Source of the DNA: Sapria himalayana
Taxonomy: Eukaryota > Streptophyta > Magnoliopsida > Malpighiales > Rafflesiaceae
Assembly: GCA_029783825.1 (NCBI GenBank)
Contig: JAREIK010000746.1
Coordinates: 191,507 to 255,506 of the forward strand
DNA: 64,000 bases
Direction of reading: 5' to 3'
The position numbers and the translations under genes are program-made. How positions within the stretch are numbered: the first letter of the stretch is position 1; every line of letters begins with the position of its first letter. Shown piece after piece: positions 36,291-48,270 of this stretch. The notes below the pieces were generated by a model that saw nothing but the letters and a program-made list of their open reading frames with translations, did not search any database and was not told the DNA's origin.

Positions 36291-36660
36291 GCTTGTTCTC
36301 CTCTTGCATGTTCATAGTTTCATGGATGACGATGGGCTGAACATGAGGAACTATGACTATTAAAAGCTATTTTTCCAGGGGCATCTTGGTCTACAACTGA
36401 TCCATAGCATGGGAGGCCAAGACACGAAGACTTTCTTACCAGGAAGTGATCTTAACAACTTAATGGTTAATACCAACAATTCATTCAATCCCCACGAATG
36501 CATTGTCTCCAACACTTCTCTTGCACTACAATACATGAGAGATGGTTGGATAAACTACAAAGATTAGCCCCAGAAGTTTTGTGTCTTCTTTATGAAGTAT
36601 AAATGGGATAATACTAATTTGTTGTAATTTTGTGTCATCTGAGGCTATGTGATTATATTT
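36291..36660 (+). other. Unidentified coding-like fragment
   Basis: One frame reads LFFQGHLGLQLIHSMGGQDT, KTFLPGSDLNNLMVNTNNSF and NPHECIVSNTSLALQYMRDG (about 36365-36560) between stops. The composition is like a real protein, but I cannot name it. The tail GATAATACTAATTTGTTGTA (36608-36627) recurs at 38671. Confidence 0.35.
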
Positions 36661-36930
36661 ATGTGTGTATATATGTATGTATATACTATAGTATATATGT
36701 ACATATATACTCTATATCATATATACTATAGTATATATGTACATATATACTCAGTATCATATATACTATAGTATATATGTACATATATACTCAATATCAC
36801 ATGTACTTAGTATATATATAGATATACTGAGTATATATGTACATAAAATAGTGAAGTATATATTACATATAGATTGCACTAATATATTTACATATATATT
36901 TTAGTATATATGTATGTATATACTAAATGT
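36661..36930. repeat. Palindromic AGTATATATGTA minisatellite with 40-bp units
   Basis: Three exact-length 40-bp units start at 36681, 36721 and 36761. Each contains the AGTATATATGTA arm followed by its reverse complement, a 22-bp perfect palindrome. Looser variants continue to about 36930. Confidence 0.92.
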
Positions 36931-37250
36931 AATGCCATGATCTCTAAGAAATTTGACTAGATTTTTAATTCCATCTTAATTTGATGCTTGCATGATGATG
37001 CCACAAGAGAAAACTAGCAATGTAGATTAAAAAGTTAATGATGAAGGGACTGATTGACCCAGAAAATACTGATACCTGCTCTTTTTTTCTTGCAAGTAGA
37101 GTTGTTTCCTTTTTGTTTGTACAAGGATTTTGAAATAATTCTAGAGAATACTTATGGCATGTGTATTTTGTGAGTTCTACTTTTCTTTTCTTTTTAGATA
37201 CTATTTTTAAGATTCTCATCACTACTAATAACTCATTTTCTCTCTAGCAA

Positions 37251-37553
37251 TTGGGTAGGTTTTTGAAGCCTTAACTCCAAATATTCTTGCAAGAATGATC
37301 GAAACTGTGGAAGGCCGTGGTCTAGTTATTTTACTTCTTCGAACCCTACCATCACTCATGAGTTTGTGCACCATGGTCATGTTGAGTTACATTTCATTAG
37401 TCATTATTTACTTACACGAAAACATGATGTGCATTCTTTGATCATTGAATTAGAATGTCTTTGTTGTTCCGGACATGTTAGTATGTTAATGAGAGATTTA
37501 GAAAAGAGACTCACTCTGAAATAGTTTCTCGGTTCAATGAGAGGTTCCTCTTA
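37251..37553 (+). pseudogene. NAT10: RNA cytidine acetyltransferase (NAT10/Kre33) fragment
   Basis: Two exon pieces match the conserved helicase-domain region of NAT10. The first (37262-37382) reads FEALTPNILARMIETVEGRG and LVILLLRTLPSLMSLCTMVM. The second (about 37490-37553) reads ERFRKETHSEIVSRFNERFL. The gap of about 100 bp is an intron. The full enzyme acetylates cytidine in 18S rRNA and tRNA in the nucleolus and is about 1,000 residues; only about 60 are here. It lies between two blocks of palindromic minisatellite inside the CACTA element, so it is a captured gene scrap. The retained intron indicates copying at DNA level. Confidence 0.85.
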
Positions 37554-37594
37554 TATGTGCAAATAAGAGAAATGCTAGTATATCTCTTATACGT

Positions 37595-37950
37595 ACATAC
37601 TGAGTATATATGTTCATATATACTATATATTGTAGTATATACGTACCTATTTACTATAGTATATATGTACTTATATACTACAGTATATACGTACTTATAT
37701 ACTACAATATATACATACTTATATAATACAGTATATACATACATATATAATGGAGTATATACGTACATATATACTATAGTATAATGAACATATATACTCA
37801 GTATATCTACATATATATTATAGTAAATGTACAAAATACTACATAATTATATGTACATATATACTACAGTAATATATGTAACTAGTGAAATTCTAGTATA
37901 TATGTACATATACACTATAGTATAAATGTACATATATACTACAGTATTAT
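37595..37950. repeat. Palindromic AGTATATATGTA minisatellite
   Basis: Repeated GTATATACGTACATATATAC-type units with alternating CAGT/TAGT joints. Frames on both strands are open because the units are near-palindromic; they are not genes. Confidence 0.9.
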
Positions 37951-38720
37951 ATATTTATCAAAATAGAACTTTTTTTATTTATTATTTGAATTGATTGACT
38001 GGTTTAATTTTCATACAGATATGATACTACAAAGTTCCCTATAAGAAGCTTGTAGAAGTGAAGGGATTTTTCAAAAGACATGATGCCCCACGACTAGGAT
38101 AACTTTGTCGTAGTAGAAATATGGTGATCAGAGGAGAAGGGAGAGAAAAAGGAACGTCAATTTCACGGATAAATTATACTTTATGCAATGTCATTAGATA
38201 CATTGATGAAAAAGGTTTAATAAAATTTTATTATGTTTTTGTTTTAACTATGCAAAACAAAGGTTGCGTAGAATGTATTTATTCAAAATTATTATGCAAG
38301 AAATATTTTCATCATCCTGTGTTGCACATGAGCATCGTAGAGTGCTCTATTTTTCTATGTTCAAGTTTCTTGTTGTTTAGTTGATGGTTACAATTACTGA
38401 TGATCTATCTCTATTTCATCTGTCTTTTGTTAGATTGTCAGCTCCGTCATTGAGGGCAAAGAAACACACTTATAGACCTTGGGACCGGAAGAGAGTTCTG
38501 GTTACAGGGAGGCAAGATGCAAACTTTGATGCACCAAGCCTGGCTCGTGGTATGTCTTCCAGGTATTCATCTAAGAGTTTTTATAGATATTTTTCAATAT
38601 TTAAATAATCTTTGCATTTCTTATTTATATTGATAGTGAAGTTTTGTGCAATCTTTGTGAAGTATAAATGAGGTAATACTAATTTGTTGTAGTTTTGTGT
38701 CATCTGAGGCTATGTGATTA
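37951..38720 (+). other. CACTA 3' module with an unassigned exon-like piece
   Basis: 38010-38245 is homologous to 39250-39500 and 54350-54595 (around ATACAGATATG, GAAGCTTGTAGAA, AGACATGATG). The piece 38425-38610 encodes RLSAPSLRAKKHTYRPWDRK plus a further 25 ordinary residues (ASLARGMSS-like end) and may be another captured exon; I could not identify it. 38651-38720 repeats 36600-36665. Confidence 0.45.
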
Positions 38721-39185
38721 TACATATATACATATAATATTGCAGTATATACTTACATATATACTATATTACATATGTAATATATATTTAGTATATATAT
38801 ATATGTATATACTAAGTATATATCTACGTATATACCAAGTACATATGTATGTATTTACTGAGTATATATATACGTATATACTGAATATATATGTACGTAT
38901 AATACTATAGTATATATGTACATATATACTGAGTATATCTACATATATACTATAGTATATAAGTACATATAATTTTACAATATTATATGTGCATATATAC
39001 TGAGTATATATGTACATATAATACTTCAGTATATATGTACATATATACTTATTTTAAATATACATATAATATTACAGGATATATCTACATATACTTTAGT
39101 AATTTATCTAACAAGTGAAATGGTAGTATATACGTATATATGTATATATACACCACAGTATAAATGTACATATATACTACAATAT
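38721..39185. repeat. Palindromic AGTATATATGTA minisatellite
   Basis: Long run of GTATATATGTACATATATAC variants with ACTGAGTATAT and ACTATAGTAT joints. Open frames on both strands are artefacts. Confidence 0.9.
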
Positions 39186-39961
39186 GATATATTTATCTAA
39201 ACATAACTTTTATTATTTATTTATTTTGATTTGATTGACTAGTTTAAATTTCATACAGATATGGTACAGCAATGTTCCCCATATGAAGCTTGTAGAATTG
39301 AAGGGATTTTTCACTAGACATGATGTACCACGACTAGGATAGCTTTGTCGGAACAGAAAGATGATGACATGAATAGCTGGGGGAGAGAAAGCAATGTCAA
39401 TTTCATGGATAGGTTAAACTTTATACACTATCATTAGATCCATTGATAAATAAGATATAATAAAATTTTGTTATATTTTTATTTTAACTATGTAAAATAT
39501 TGTATTAGAATAATATATTAACTATTTTAATTTTTATTAATTATAAATTATCATTAATAGTTTTTTTTTTACTCAATTTATTATAAAAACATGAAATTAT
39601 TTAATTAAATTTTTTGAAAAAAAAATAAAATGGTGAAAATAGTTTTATGAATGAAAATAACTAGGAAATTTTCCCTTGGTAATTTAGCTAGGAATTTTTC
39701 TTTTGCTAATTTAGTAAGGAAATTTTCTGAAGCTTCAAATTCAGGTAAAAATTAGATAGGGAAATTATTAATTTAACTAGGGTATTTTCCGTTGATAAAA
39801 TTTTTTAGCTAGGTATTCTTTCCCTTGTTATTTTTTAGCAACGAGCACTTTAGCTTGGGAAAGGTTCCATTATTATTCCATCATTATATCCACTTTAGTG
39901 ATAAAAATAACCCATTGTGCTAGGGAAAATTCCCAAGCTCTTTGGGATTTTTATTGTAGTG
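39186..39961 (+). mobile_element. CACTA right end (3' module and terminus)
   Basis: The 3' module (39250-39500) is followed by subterminal motifs such as TTTAGCTAGGAATTTTTC and TTAGTAAGGAAATTTTC (39650-39780). The terminus GGGATTTTTATTGTAGTG ends at 39961, where TCTA satellite resumes. It is the right end of the element carrying the TNP1-like pseudogene at 33569 and the right edge of the 35-kb block. The 3-bp flanks of 4997 (ATA) and 39961 (GTC) do not match, so these two ends were probably not inserted together. Confidence 0.78.
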
Positions 39962-42318
39962 GTCTATCAATCATTCAATTAATCTCTCTATCAAACTCTT
40001 TATCAATGTCTATCAAACTACCTATTTATATGTCTATTTGTCTTTTTGTTGTCTATCTATCTATCTTTCAATTTGTTTGTTTGACTTTCTGACTATCTAT
40101 CTACATGTCTGTATATCTGTATATTTGTCTATCTATTTATCTACCTGCTTGACTAACTTATTACATGGATGCCTGCTTATCTATCTATCTATCTATGTGT
40201 GTGCATATATATTTACCTATCTATCAATCAATCAATCTATCTATCTCTCTAACAATCTGTCTATCAATTTGTCTATTAAACTATCTATCAAAATGTCTAT
40301 TTTTCTTTTTTTTTGCCTATCTATCTATATTTCTATTTATTTGTTTGACATTCTAACTATCAATCTACATGTCTATCTATCTGTGTGTTTGTCTGTCTAT
40401 CTCTCTACCTACCTGACTATCTTCCTACTTGTCTACCTGCCTGTATATCTAAATAGATAAATAGATCATCTATTTGTCTATCTATCTGTCTATCTATCTT
40501 TCTGTCTATCAATTAATCTATCTATATGTCTATCTATCTGTCTATCAACTTTTTTTTCTATTTGTCTATTCTATCTATCTATCTATCTATTTGTCATTTT
40601 TTCTATATATATATCTGTCTGTCTGTCTATTTATCAATCTATCTATATATCTATTTGTGACTCTATCTATCTATTTATCTGTCTATATGTCTATCTATCT
40701 TTGTATTAATCTATCTATCTAACTATCTATTTGATTATCTTTATTTTTATCTATTTATCTATCTATTTGTCTATCTATCTATTTATTTATCTATCTATCT
40801 ACTTGTTTATCTATTTGTATATCTATCTATCTATCTATATATCTATCTTTCTATCAACATATTAATCTAACTATCTATCTATTTGTTTATCAATCTAGCT
40901 ATCTGTCTATCTATCTATTTGAAAAATAATCTATCTATCTATTGGTCTATTTATATGTCTATCTATCTATTTATCTATCATCTATCTATCTATCTAACTA
41001 TCTATTTGTCTATAAAGCTGTCTATCAATCTGTCTAACAATCCGTCTATTAATCTTTTATATCGATCTTTTTATCAATATGTCTATATATCTATCAAAAT
41101 TTTTATCAATCTATCTAACTATCTGTATATCTATCTATCTATATATCTATATCTCTATCTATCTATCTAACTATATTTCTTTCGTTCTTTCTATCTGTCT
41201 GTCTATTAATCTGTCTATCTATCTGTCTATCTAACTGTTTATCTATCTTTCTATCTATTTATCTATCTATATATCTATCTATCTTTCTCTCTATCAATCT
41301 ATCATTAAGTATATCAATATATCTATCAATTTATCAATCAATCATTCTATCAATATGTTTATAATCTTAATATCATTTTATCTATCAATCTATCTATCTA
41401 AGAATATATATATATATATATATATATATCTATATGTCAATCTATATGTATATCTATCTGTCTATCTGTATGTCTATCTGTCTCACTATTAATTTATCTA
41501 TCTACGTGTTTATCAATATGTGTATCAAACTTTTTATCTATCATTCTCTGTGTCTGTCTATATAAATATTTATCTATCTTTCTATCTATTTATGTGTCTA
41601 TTTGTCTATCTGTCTATTTGTCTTTCTATTTGTCAAACTATTTTTCTATATATTTGTCTATCTATATATCTATCTATCTATATATCTATCTATCTATATA
41701 TCTATCTATCAATCTTTCTATCTCCATATCTACTTGTCTATCTATCTATTATCTATTTATCTATCTTTCTATTTATCTGTCTATCAATCTGTCAATCTAT
41801 CTGTCTATATAATTGTCTATCTATCTATTGATATATGTTTTTCTCTATCTTTTTATCTATTTTTAAATCTATCTATCTGTCAATCTACCTTCTAATCTAT
41901 CTCTCTATCTCTCTATCTATATATGTGTGTATCTATGTGTATATATTTCTATCTATCTTAATATCTATCTACATGTCTATGTATCTTTCTATCAACTATC
42001 AATCTATATGTCTATGTATCTATCTATCTATCTGTCTATCTATCAGGCTATCTTTTTATCTATCTATCTTTCTATCTATATGTATATCTATATTTCTATC
42101 TATCTATCCATCTATCTTTTTTTCTATCTATCTATTTATCTATATATCTATCTGTCTATCTATTTTTCATTATATCTAACTATCTATCTATTTTTTAATC
42201 CATATATCAATATAACTATCTAAATGTCTAAATATATGTCAATATATAGTCATATCTATATTTCTATCGATTTTCAATCTATATAATAATATTTTTGTTC
42301 ATGTTCGTGTAGATGTAA
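39962..42318. repeat. Degenerate (TCTA)n satellite, middle segment
   Basis: Same satellite and same orientation as 1538-4996. A TA run lies at 41406-41430. The last 45 bases (about 42272-42318) are less regular before the CACTA terminus at 42319. Open + strand frames are artefacts. Confidence 0.95.
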
Positions 42319-44400
42319 CACTACAAGAAAATGTTCATTTAGCTAGAAAATTTTAGCTAGGGATCAATCCCTAGGTAAATTAGGAGGGATTAGCTAGGGA
42401 ATATCAAGGGATTTATGATTTTTCATTGAATTAACAATTTGTAATGGATTAGCGACGGAATATTTTTTGTAAATTCCACTCAACAAAAGCAGGGAATTTA
42501 GCAATGGATTAGCAATAGAATATTTTCATAAAATCTACTCAATAAAAGTGGGGAATTTAGTGAAAGATTAGTGATGGATTAGTGACGAAATATTTTTCAT
42601 AAATTTCACTCTAGAAAAACAGGGAATTAAGCAATGGATTTAGTGACGAAATTTTCCTACCTAATAAAATCCTGAATATAGCGATGGATTTAGTGATAGA
42701 ATTTTTCTAGCTAATAAAATCTGGAATTTAGCGACAGATTTAGCAATAGAATTTGCATAACTAATTACATCTGGAACATAGCGACAAATTTCAGCGACGT
42801 AATTCCCTAGCTAATTACTTCTAGAACATAGTGATGGATTTTATCGATGAAATTTCTCTAGCTAATTACATTCCGAAATATAGCGAAAGATTTAGCGACA
42901 GAATTTCTCTAGCTAATTACATACTGAATATAGTGATAGATTTTAGCGACAGAATTTCCCTAGCCAATTCCATCCTAAATATATCGATGAATTTCAGTGA
43001 CGGAACTTCCCTAGCTAATTAAATCTAGAAAATATCGATGGATTTAGCGACGAAACTTCCCTAGATAATTAAATCCAGAATATAGCGACAAATTTAGTGA
43101 CGTAAATTCTGTATCTAATTAAATCCCAAACATATGGACGAATTTAGTGATGGAATTTCACTAGCCAATATTTAATTATTTATTTTTTTTAATTTATTAT
43201 TAGTTTTAATATTTTATTTAATTTTGTTTATTAAATTTATGTTAATGGTCTATAGATGAGTGGTCCTTGAAAGAAACATTCTCCTTGTAAAATTATAAAA
43301 AAAGGATATTATAAATAAATAATTTAAAAAATATAAAAATACAAAAAACAATTATATTAATAAGGACTAAAATTACTATTTTTACGATGTATTAATTTTT
43401 TAAAAAATTATTCAAAAAATTTTTCTAAAATGTTTAATTAAGAAACTTAATAATTTGTATTAAAGTAACATTAAATAAATAATTCAATAAGAATAATAAT
43501 TTTTATCAATATTTTACTAATTAAATTAACATACATTAAAATTTATACAAATATAAATGTAAAATAATTCATTGTATGATAAAATAAAAAAATATATTCA
43601 AAAATATTTGAATTGATGAATAAACTAGTAAATATTAATATTATTATAATGTATAAAAAAAATTTTATGATTATAGGAAACTTTTAAAAAAATAATTAAT
43701 ACAAAATTTGAAAATCTTTAATAATAATAAAAATTTAAATTTTTTTATTAAATTTAAAAGAAAATTATTAATATTTAAAAATAAATACATATAGGTTTTC
43801 CCCTACTAAAATTTATAAGAATTAAACAATTGAGTAATATTTTTACTATTAGCTTTTATTATTTAGTCTTTATTAAAATAAAAATTATAACTTTTTTTAA
43901 TTATCTTCTCACTTTAAGTAATTTTTAAAATTTTAAACATTATAAATGATATCAAATAATATGAAATTTTATGCCTTTAAAATTATTTCATATTATCTTT
44001 ATAAAAATTAATATGAATTCTTAAAATTTTATAACAATAAAATATATATATTTATATATTTTTTAACATAGAGAGTGTTTTATAACACTTAGGATTGTGG
44101 CTTGAAGACCAATCATCTTTTCATGTGTGTCTTGCTATACGAAGTTTGTAAATTTTGTAGCCATTTGATTTTTCTTTAGTTATAAAGATAAACATCTATT
44201 TTTTGAAGTTGTTTATATATTTATTGTTTAATTAATTTTATAATAAAAAATTGCACGGTGTTTGTTTTTCATGTGTACCTTGTTAAATACACATGAGCTT
44301 TGTTGAAAATATTTTGATAATAAATAAAAAAATGAGTCTTTATGTATTATAATTATTTATTATTTATTTAGCAATCTATACATATATGTAAATCTATATA
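42319..44400 (+). mobile_element. CACTA left end, plus orientation
   Basis: Starts CACTACAAGAAAATGTTCAT and continues with TTTAGCTAGAAAATTTTAGC, GGGATTAGCTAGGGAATAT and a subterminal array (42440-43170) of roughly 50-bp units on GAATTTAGCGACGGATTTAG / TTCCCTAGCTAATTACATC. It parallels 28760-30902 in inverted orientation and 4997-5990 directly. AT-rich filler follows. The matching right end of this copy is not present; only internal 3' modules occur at 54350-55600. Confidence 0.9.
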
Positions 44401-45130
44401 TATGTAATAAATATAGATGTATAAAAATATATAACTATATGTAAATCCTAAAATTAATTGAAAAATGAATCTTTATGTATAAAAAAATGAATTGAAAAAA
44501 AATGAGACTTTATGTAAATATATGTAAATCTTTGAAAATATATCAGAAAGAGATTTATCATCAATTCAACTTTAACATATATGTATAAATAAATGAATTG
44601 AAAAATGAGTATTTATGTAAATATAATTATTTATTGTTTATTTAGTTATATATAGTTCATTTTTTATACATATATGTATAAAAAAATGAAGTTTACAAAT
44701 ATATGAATTTCAACTCTAACATACGCTTAAGAGCATCTCCAAGAGGCTTGGTGTTCGCTCCTGTAGTTTATCTCACCTTATCTATAAACCCTCACCAGAC
44801 TCTAACTCCAACTGGCTTCGATTCTTGAGGGGGCCTCTGGAAGACAAAACTTATCTCTCCGCAACGTGCATGGTAGTGATGCCGATCAGAAAGAGATTTA
44901 TCAGAATGCAGCCGTCTTTTACCGGTAAGTCATTCCATTAATTTGATTCTGATCATGTAATGCAATTCACATAGAACTCATGTAATTGCTCAGCATTAAT
45001 GATATGCAACACAAAACTATGCGCACTAATCTTTCCATGCTAGTGAATGTGATTCCATCTCCATCTTTTTCATCAGTTTGAAGAACTCTAGTCAGGTATC
45101 AAAAGAAGTATGCCATACTAGTTCGTTTCT
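44401..45130. other. AT-rich DNA, no gene
   Basis: Short repeated phrases (AAAAATGAGTCTTTATGTA variants at 44330, 44465, 44505 and 44600) indicate small tandem duplications. Around 44730 GAGCATCTCCAAGAGGCTTG resembles termini of some plant MITEs, but no partner end was found. Confidence 0.4.
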
Positions 45131-45528
45131 GGATGGTTTTTATTTTTTTGATATATATTGTTCATATATACACACACACTCTGTATGCATATAGATCTAT
45201 TGTATATATATATATGTATATATAAATTATATATATAAATAAATATGCACACAAAAACACAATATATATAGATACACACATGCACACAATATATATATAT
45301 ATATATAAGTATGTATGTATGTATATTGTATATAACGTATATATATGATTTATTTATATGTATAATATAAAAATAAGAAAATTAAAATTAAATAATATTT
45401 TTGATTTTTATAAAAAATGCAAGTTGGATTCCTATTTAATCTGACCCATAGTGTATATATATATACATATACTTACCACATATATATTGTATATAAATAA
45501 TATATAGATAGAACATACATATACATAC

Positions 45529-45576
<48 letters not shown>

Positions 45577-45670
45577 AAATAAGATATATAAATTATAAAA
45601 TATTTTTGATTTTTATAAAAAGCAAGTTGGATTCATATCTGATCTAACCCATTACCCATAGTCTTTCTTT
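45131..45670. repeat. AT microsatellites and a duplicated segment
   Basis: TA and TATG/CATA microsatellites alternate with two copies of a segment (about 45390-45450 and 45590-45655). Both copies read TTTTTGATTTTTATAAAAA then GCAAGTTGGATTC and a GATCTGACCCAT-like end, so the whole unit of about 200 bp is duplicated. Confidence 0.75.
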
Positions 45671-46526
45671 TATATTTTTTTTTAAAAGAGGGTTGCCGAT
45701 TTTTTTAGATACATACATACATACATATTATGATAAATGATAAAATCAGGTTGATTATTTTCAATACACCGAGATATTATTATTTTTTCAATTTGTTGTG
45801 AGAAATATTAATTTTTTTAATTTAAAAAACAAATATATTTTTTATTTGGGATACATAAACATAATTTTTTTTTATTAGTCGTGACACAATATTGTTAGTA
45901 CGAGTATCTTACCTTCTTCAACCTTTGACCCTCAAAATTTATAAATGACCCAAAAGATAAGATGAGCTAGGTTTGAGTGGGACAAAAAAAATTGTTAAAC
46001 TTAGTACCACTAAACATTAATTATTCATTTTCCCAAACCAAGTATAATTTTCCCATTTATTATTACCCAAATGATTTGTTAACATTTTCACTTCATATAT
46101 ATATATTTTAAGAAATATTTTATTTGTAAGACACAACTCTTACAAAATGTATATGCACTTTATATTCATATTTACACATAATTACTCCTTAAATCTATGA
46201 GAATCACACACACACACATACACATATGCATGCATGTAAAAAGCATATATATATATATATCCATATTTAGTTCTATCAAAACATCTACCTAAGTGAATTG
46301 AGTTTTATTTTCAAGTTTCAAAACTTTCATAAGAAACACATCCGCACACATGCACACACACATACACACAAACATACATACACCACAAGTATATGTGATG
46401 AATTGTTTTCTTGTTCTTTGTAGTAAAAAAAATGACATAAAAAGAACCTAATTTTTTAATAGCACTTTTTCAATGTTTTTGTTGAGGAAGAATTGAGGGA
46501 GAAGTTTTAGAAGAACAAGAAAAAAT

Positions 46527-46557
<31 letters not shown>

Positions 46558-47119
46558 AACTTTTGCAATGTAACAAAGATAATCTAATATCATTTAAGTT
46601 TATGGAACACATTAATATATGGCGACGATTATAACATATAGTTGATAAAGCAAATCAATTAAAGTTATTACACATGTTACAATCACCATGCTAAGTGCTA
46701 AGTGCTAACAATGTCTGATCTGTCATCTGTGGGAACCTGTTGGGCAGTGAATCAAAGAAGTCCACCGGGACAAAAAATTCCAATCTAACGGCCTGAAACA
46801 CGTGATGATGATTATCACAAAGACCTCTTCTTCTTTTTGGAAAATATATCATATCGAGTGATTAAATGTATTTTAAAACTTCATTATCTCTCTCTTTCTA
46901 ATCTCTCTCTTCTACTTCCAAAATTATTGAATCTAAAAAAAATTATGATTTTATCTCCTAACTAGAAAGTAATCACGATTTAACTTTTATTATTTAGAAT
47001 AAAAATGAATAAACTAATGAAAAAATTTCAAAATATTAACAATTTTAAAATCACAAGTTAATTAAAATTCAAAATAAAAAAAAATTAGATTATTTAAAAC
47101 TTTAAAATCTTCTGTCTTT
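45671..47119. other. AT-rich DNA, no gene
   Basis: Short CA, TA and A-rich runs only (for example 46199-46260, 46345-46380, 46517-46560). No supported coding frame. Confidence 0.45.
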
Positions 47120-47124
47120 TGTGC

Positions 47125-47267
47125 ATCATTGCTGTTCAACACAGTCGGGCATGGTAGTGCCCTTTGTTGTGCTCACCATGCCTTGCCGGGCTGGTGGACA
47201 ACGCCACCATGCTATGTTATGAAAAAATGAGTAATGCCAACATGTGATGACCTATTTAACACCTCTA
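47125..47267. mobile_element. hAT MITE fragment
   Basis: GC-richer patch with GTCGGGCATGGTAGTGCCC and CTCACCATGCCTTGCCGGGC ending in TATTTAACACCTCTA, a slightly mutated hAT right terminus. The left end is missing. Confidence 0.65.
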
Positions 47268-47279
47268 GTTTGAATTGAA

Positions 47280-48095
47280 TGCAGGATATCCTGGTATAAA
47301 CCCAAGTTAGCTTGGAAAGAATGCAAGCAAGCATGTAACAAATCTAGGCTAGCATGGAACTCTAGCATGGAATGAATCCGTCTTAGCCTAAAATGAACCT
47401 GAGCTAGGCTAGAAAGAACTCGTGCTATCCTAGAATGATGTTTATCTGGCCTAGAATGAATCCAAGCTAGCTTGGAATGAATCCGAGCTAGAGGTGTGAA
47501 GTGGGCCATGTCGTGCAGGCATGACCCACTTTTTCTTAGCACGGCCATGCTATGCACGACATGGTTAAAATCACATTCCATGCCAGGCATAGTAGCCTGA
47601 TAGGCACGACAAAGTGCATGGTCGTGCTCACCATGCCGAATGACACATAGAGGAAAACCAGAAAAAAATTAATCATGTGACCGAATGTTTTTTAAAAAAT
47701 AGACCGACCCATGATGGGGTGGTCAAATTTAAAAAAAAAATAATAAAATTGTCCATAAAGGTTTACCATGCATTGGCACCGACATGAGGCACGACTCATG
47801 ACGACCCAGTAGGCCACAAGCCATGCCTAGGGGCCCTCGGCCCGAGGTACTATCTGGACTGTGCCATGCTGGGCCAGGAACTGCTGATATGGGTCATGCC
47901 CGGGCCGCCTGACTCATTTGACACCCTTATTCCAAGCTAGGCTAGAATGAACTTGGGCTAGTCTAGAATGAACCCGGGCCAACTCAAAATGAATCAAGCT
48001 AGCCTATAATGAACCCCTACTAGTCTAGAATGAATTCATGCAGTCATGCTAGCCTAAAATGAATACATGCTAGATTGGAATGAAGTTAAGTTAGC
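47280..48095. repeat. Degenerate 21-bp minisatellite, split by an hAT MITE
   Basis: Units such as CTAGCCTAGAATGAACCCGAG recur about every 21 bp at 47280-47488 and again at 47930-48095. On the minus strand this gives 7-residue repeats (ARIHSKL, AWIHSRP, ARVLSSL, AQVHFRL), so the open frame at 47252-47590 is a repeat artefact. The hAT MITE at 47489-47929 sits inside the array with a target duplication cut from one unit. Confidence 0.85.
47489..47929. mobile_element. Non-autonomous hAT MITE with target duplication
   Basis: Starts TAGAGGTGTGAAGTGGGCC and ends CATTTGACACCCTTA, with GC-rich subterminal DNA (GGCCCTCGGCCCGAGG, GCCCGGGCCGCC). Flanks ATCCGAGC (47481-47488) and TTCCAAGC (47930-47937) agree at six of eight positions. 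Part of that agreement is expected because both lie in minisatellite units. Length 441 bp; no transposase. Confidence 0.87.
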
Positions 48096-48270
48096 TACAT
48101 GAATTGTGTGCAAGCATGTCAAGGTTTGGCCTGACATGTTCCTGGCAGCCGACAAGCCATACCAGGTTGCCATTTTCATAGCCATGTAATGCTAGGCATG
48201 ACACAATGGCAAGACTAAGCCTAAAAAATGACATTTCACTTGGCATGGCCTGTTGGATATCTCTATGAAG
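48096..48270. mobile_element. Probable decayed hAT fragment
   Basis: Phrases CATGTCAAGGTTTGGCCTGA, GCCGACAAGCCATACC and GGCATGGCCTGTTGG resemble the hAT MITE interior, but neither terminus is intact. Confidence 0.4.

Noticed and set aside
37511..39017. Tyr/Ile-rich frames on both strands at 37511-37834 and 38695-39017
   Set aside because: They lie in near-palindromic minisatellite, which reads similarly on both strands.
4997..39961. A single 35-kb CACTA transposon spanning the whole block
   Set aside because: The two ends are of left and right type, but the 3-bp flanks do not match, and extra left and right ends lie inside. A composite of several elements fits better.
44730..44760. Possible MITE terminus GAGCATCTCCAAGAGGC
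   Set aside because: No inverted partner or target duplication found within the neighbouring kilobases.
47252..47590. 112-residue minus-strand frame with regular heptads
   Set aside because: It is the 21-bp minisatellite read in frame plus part of an hAT MITE.
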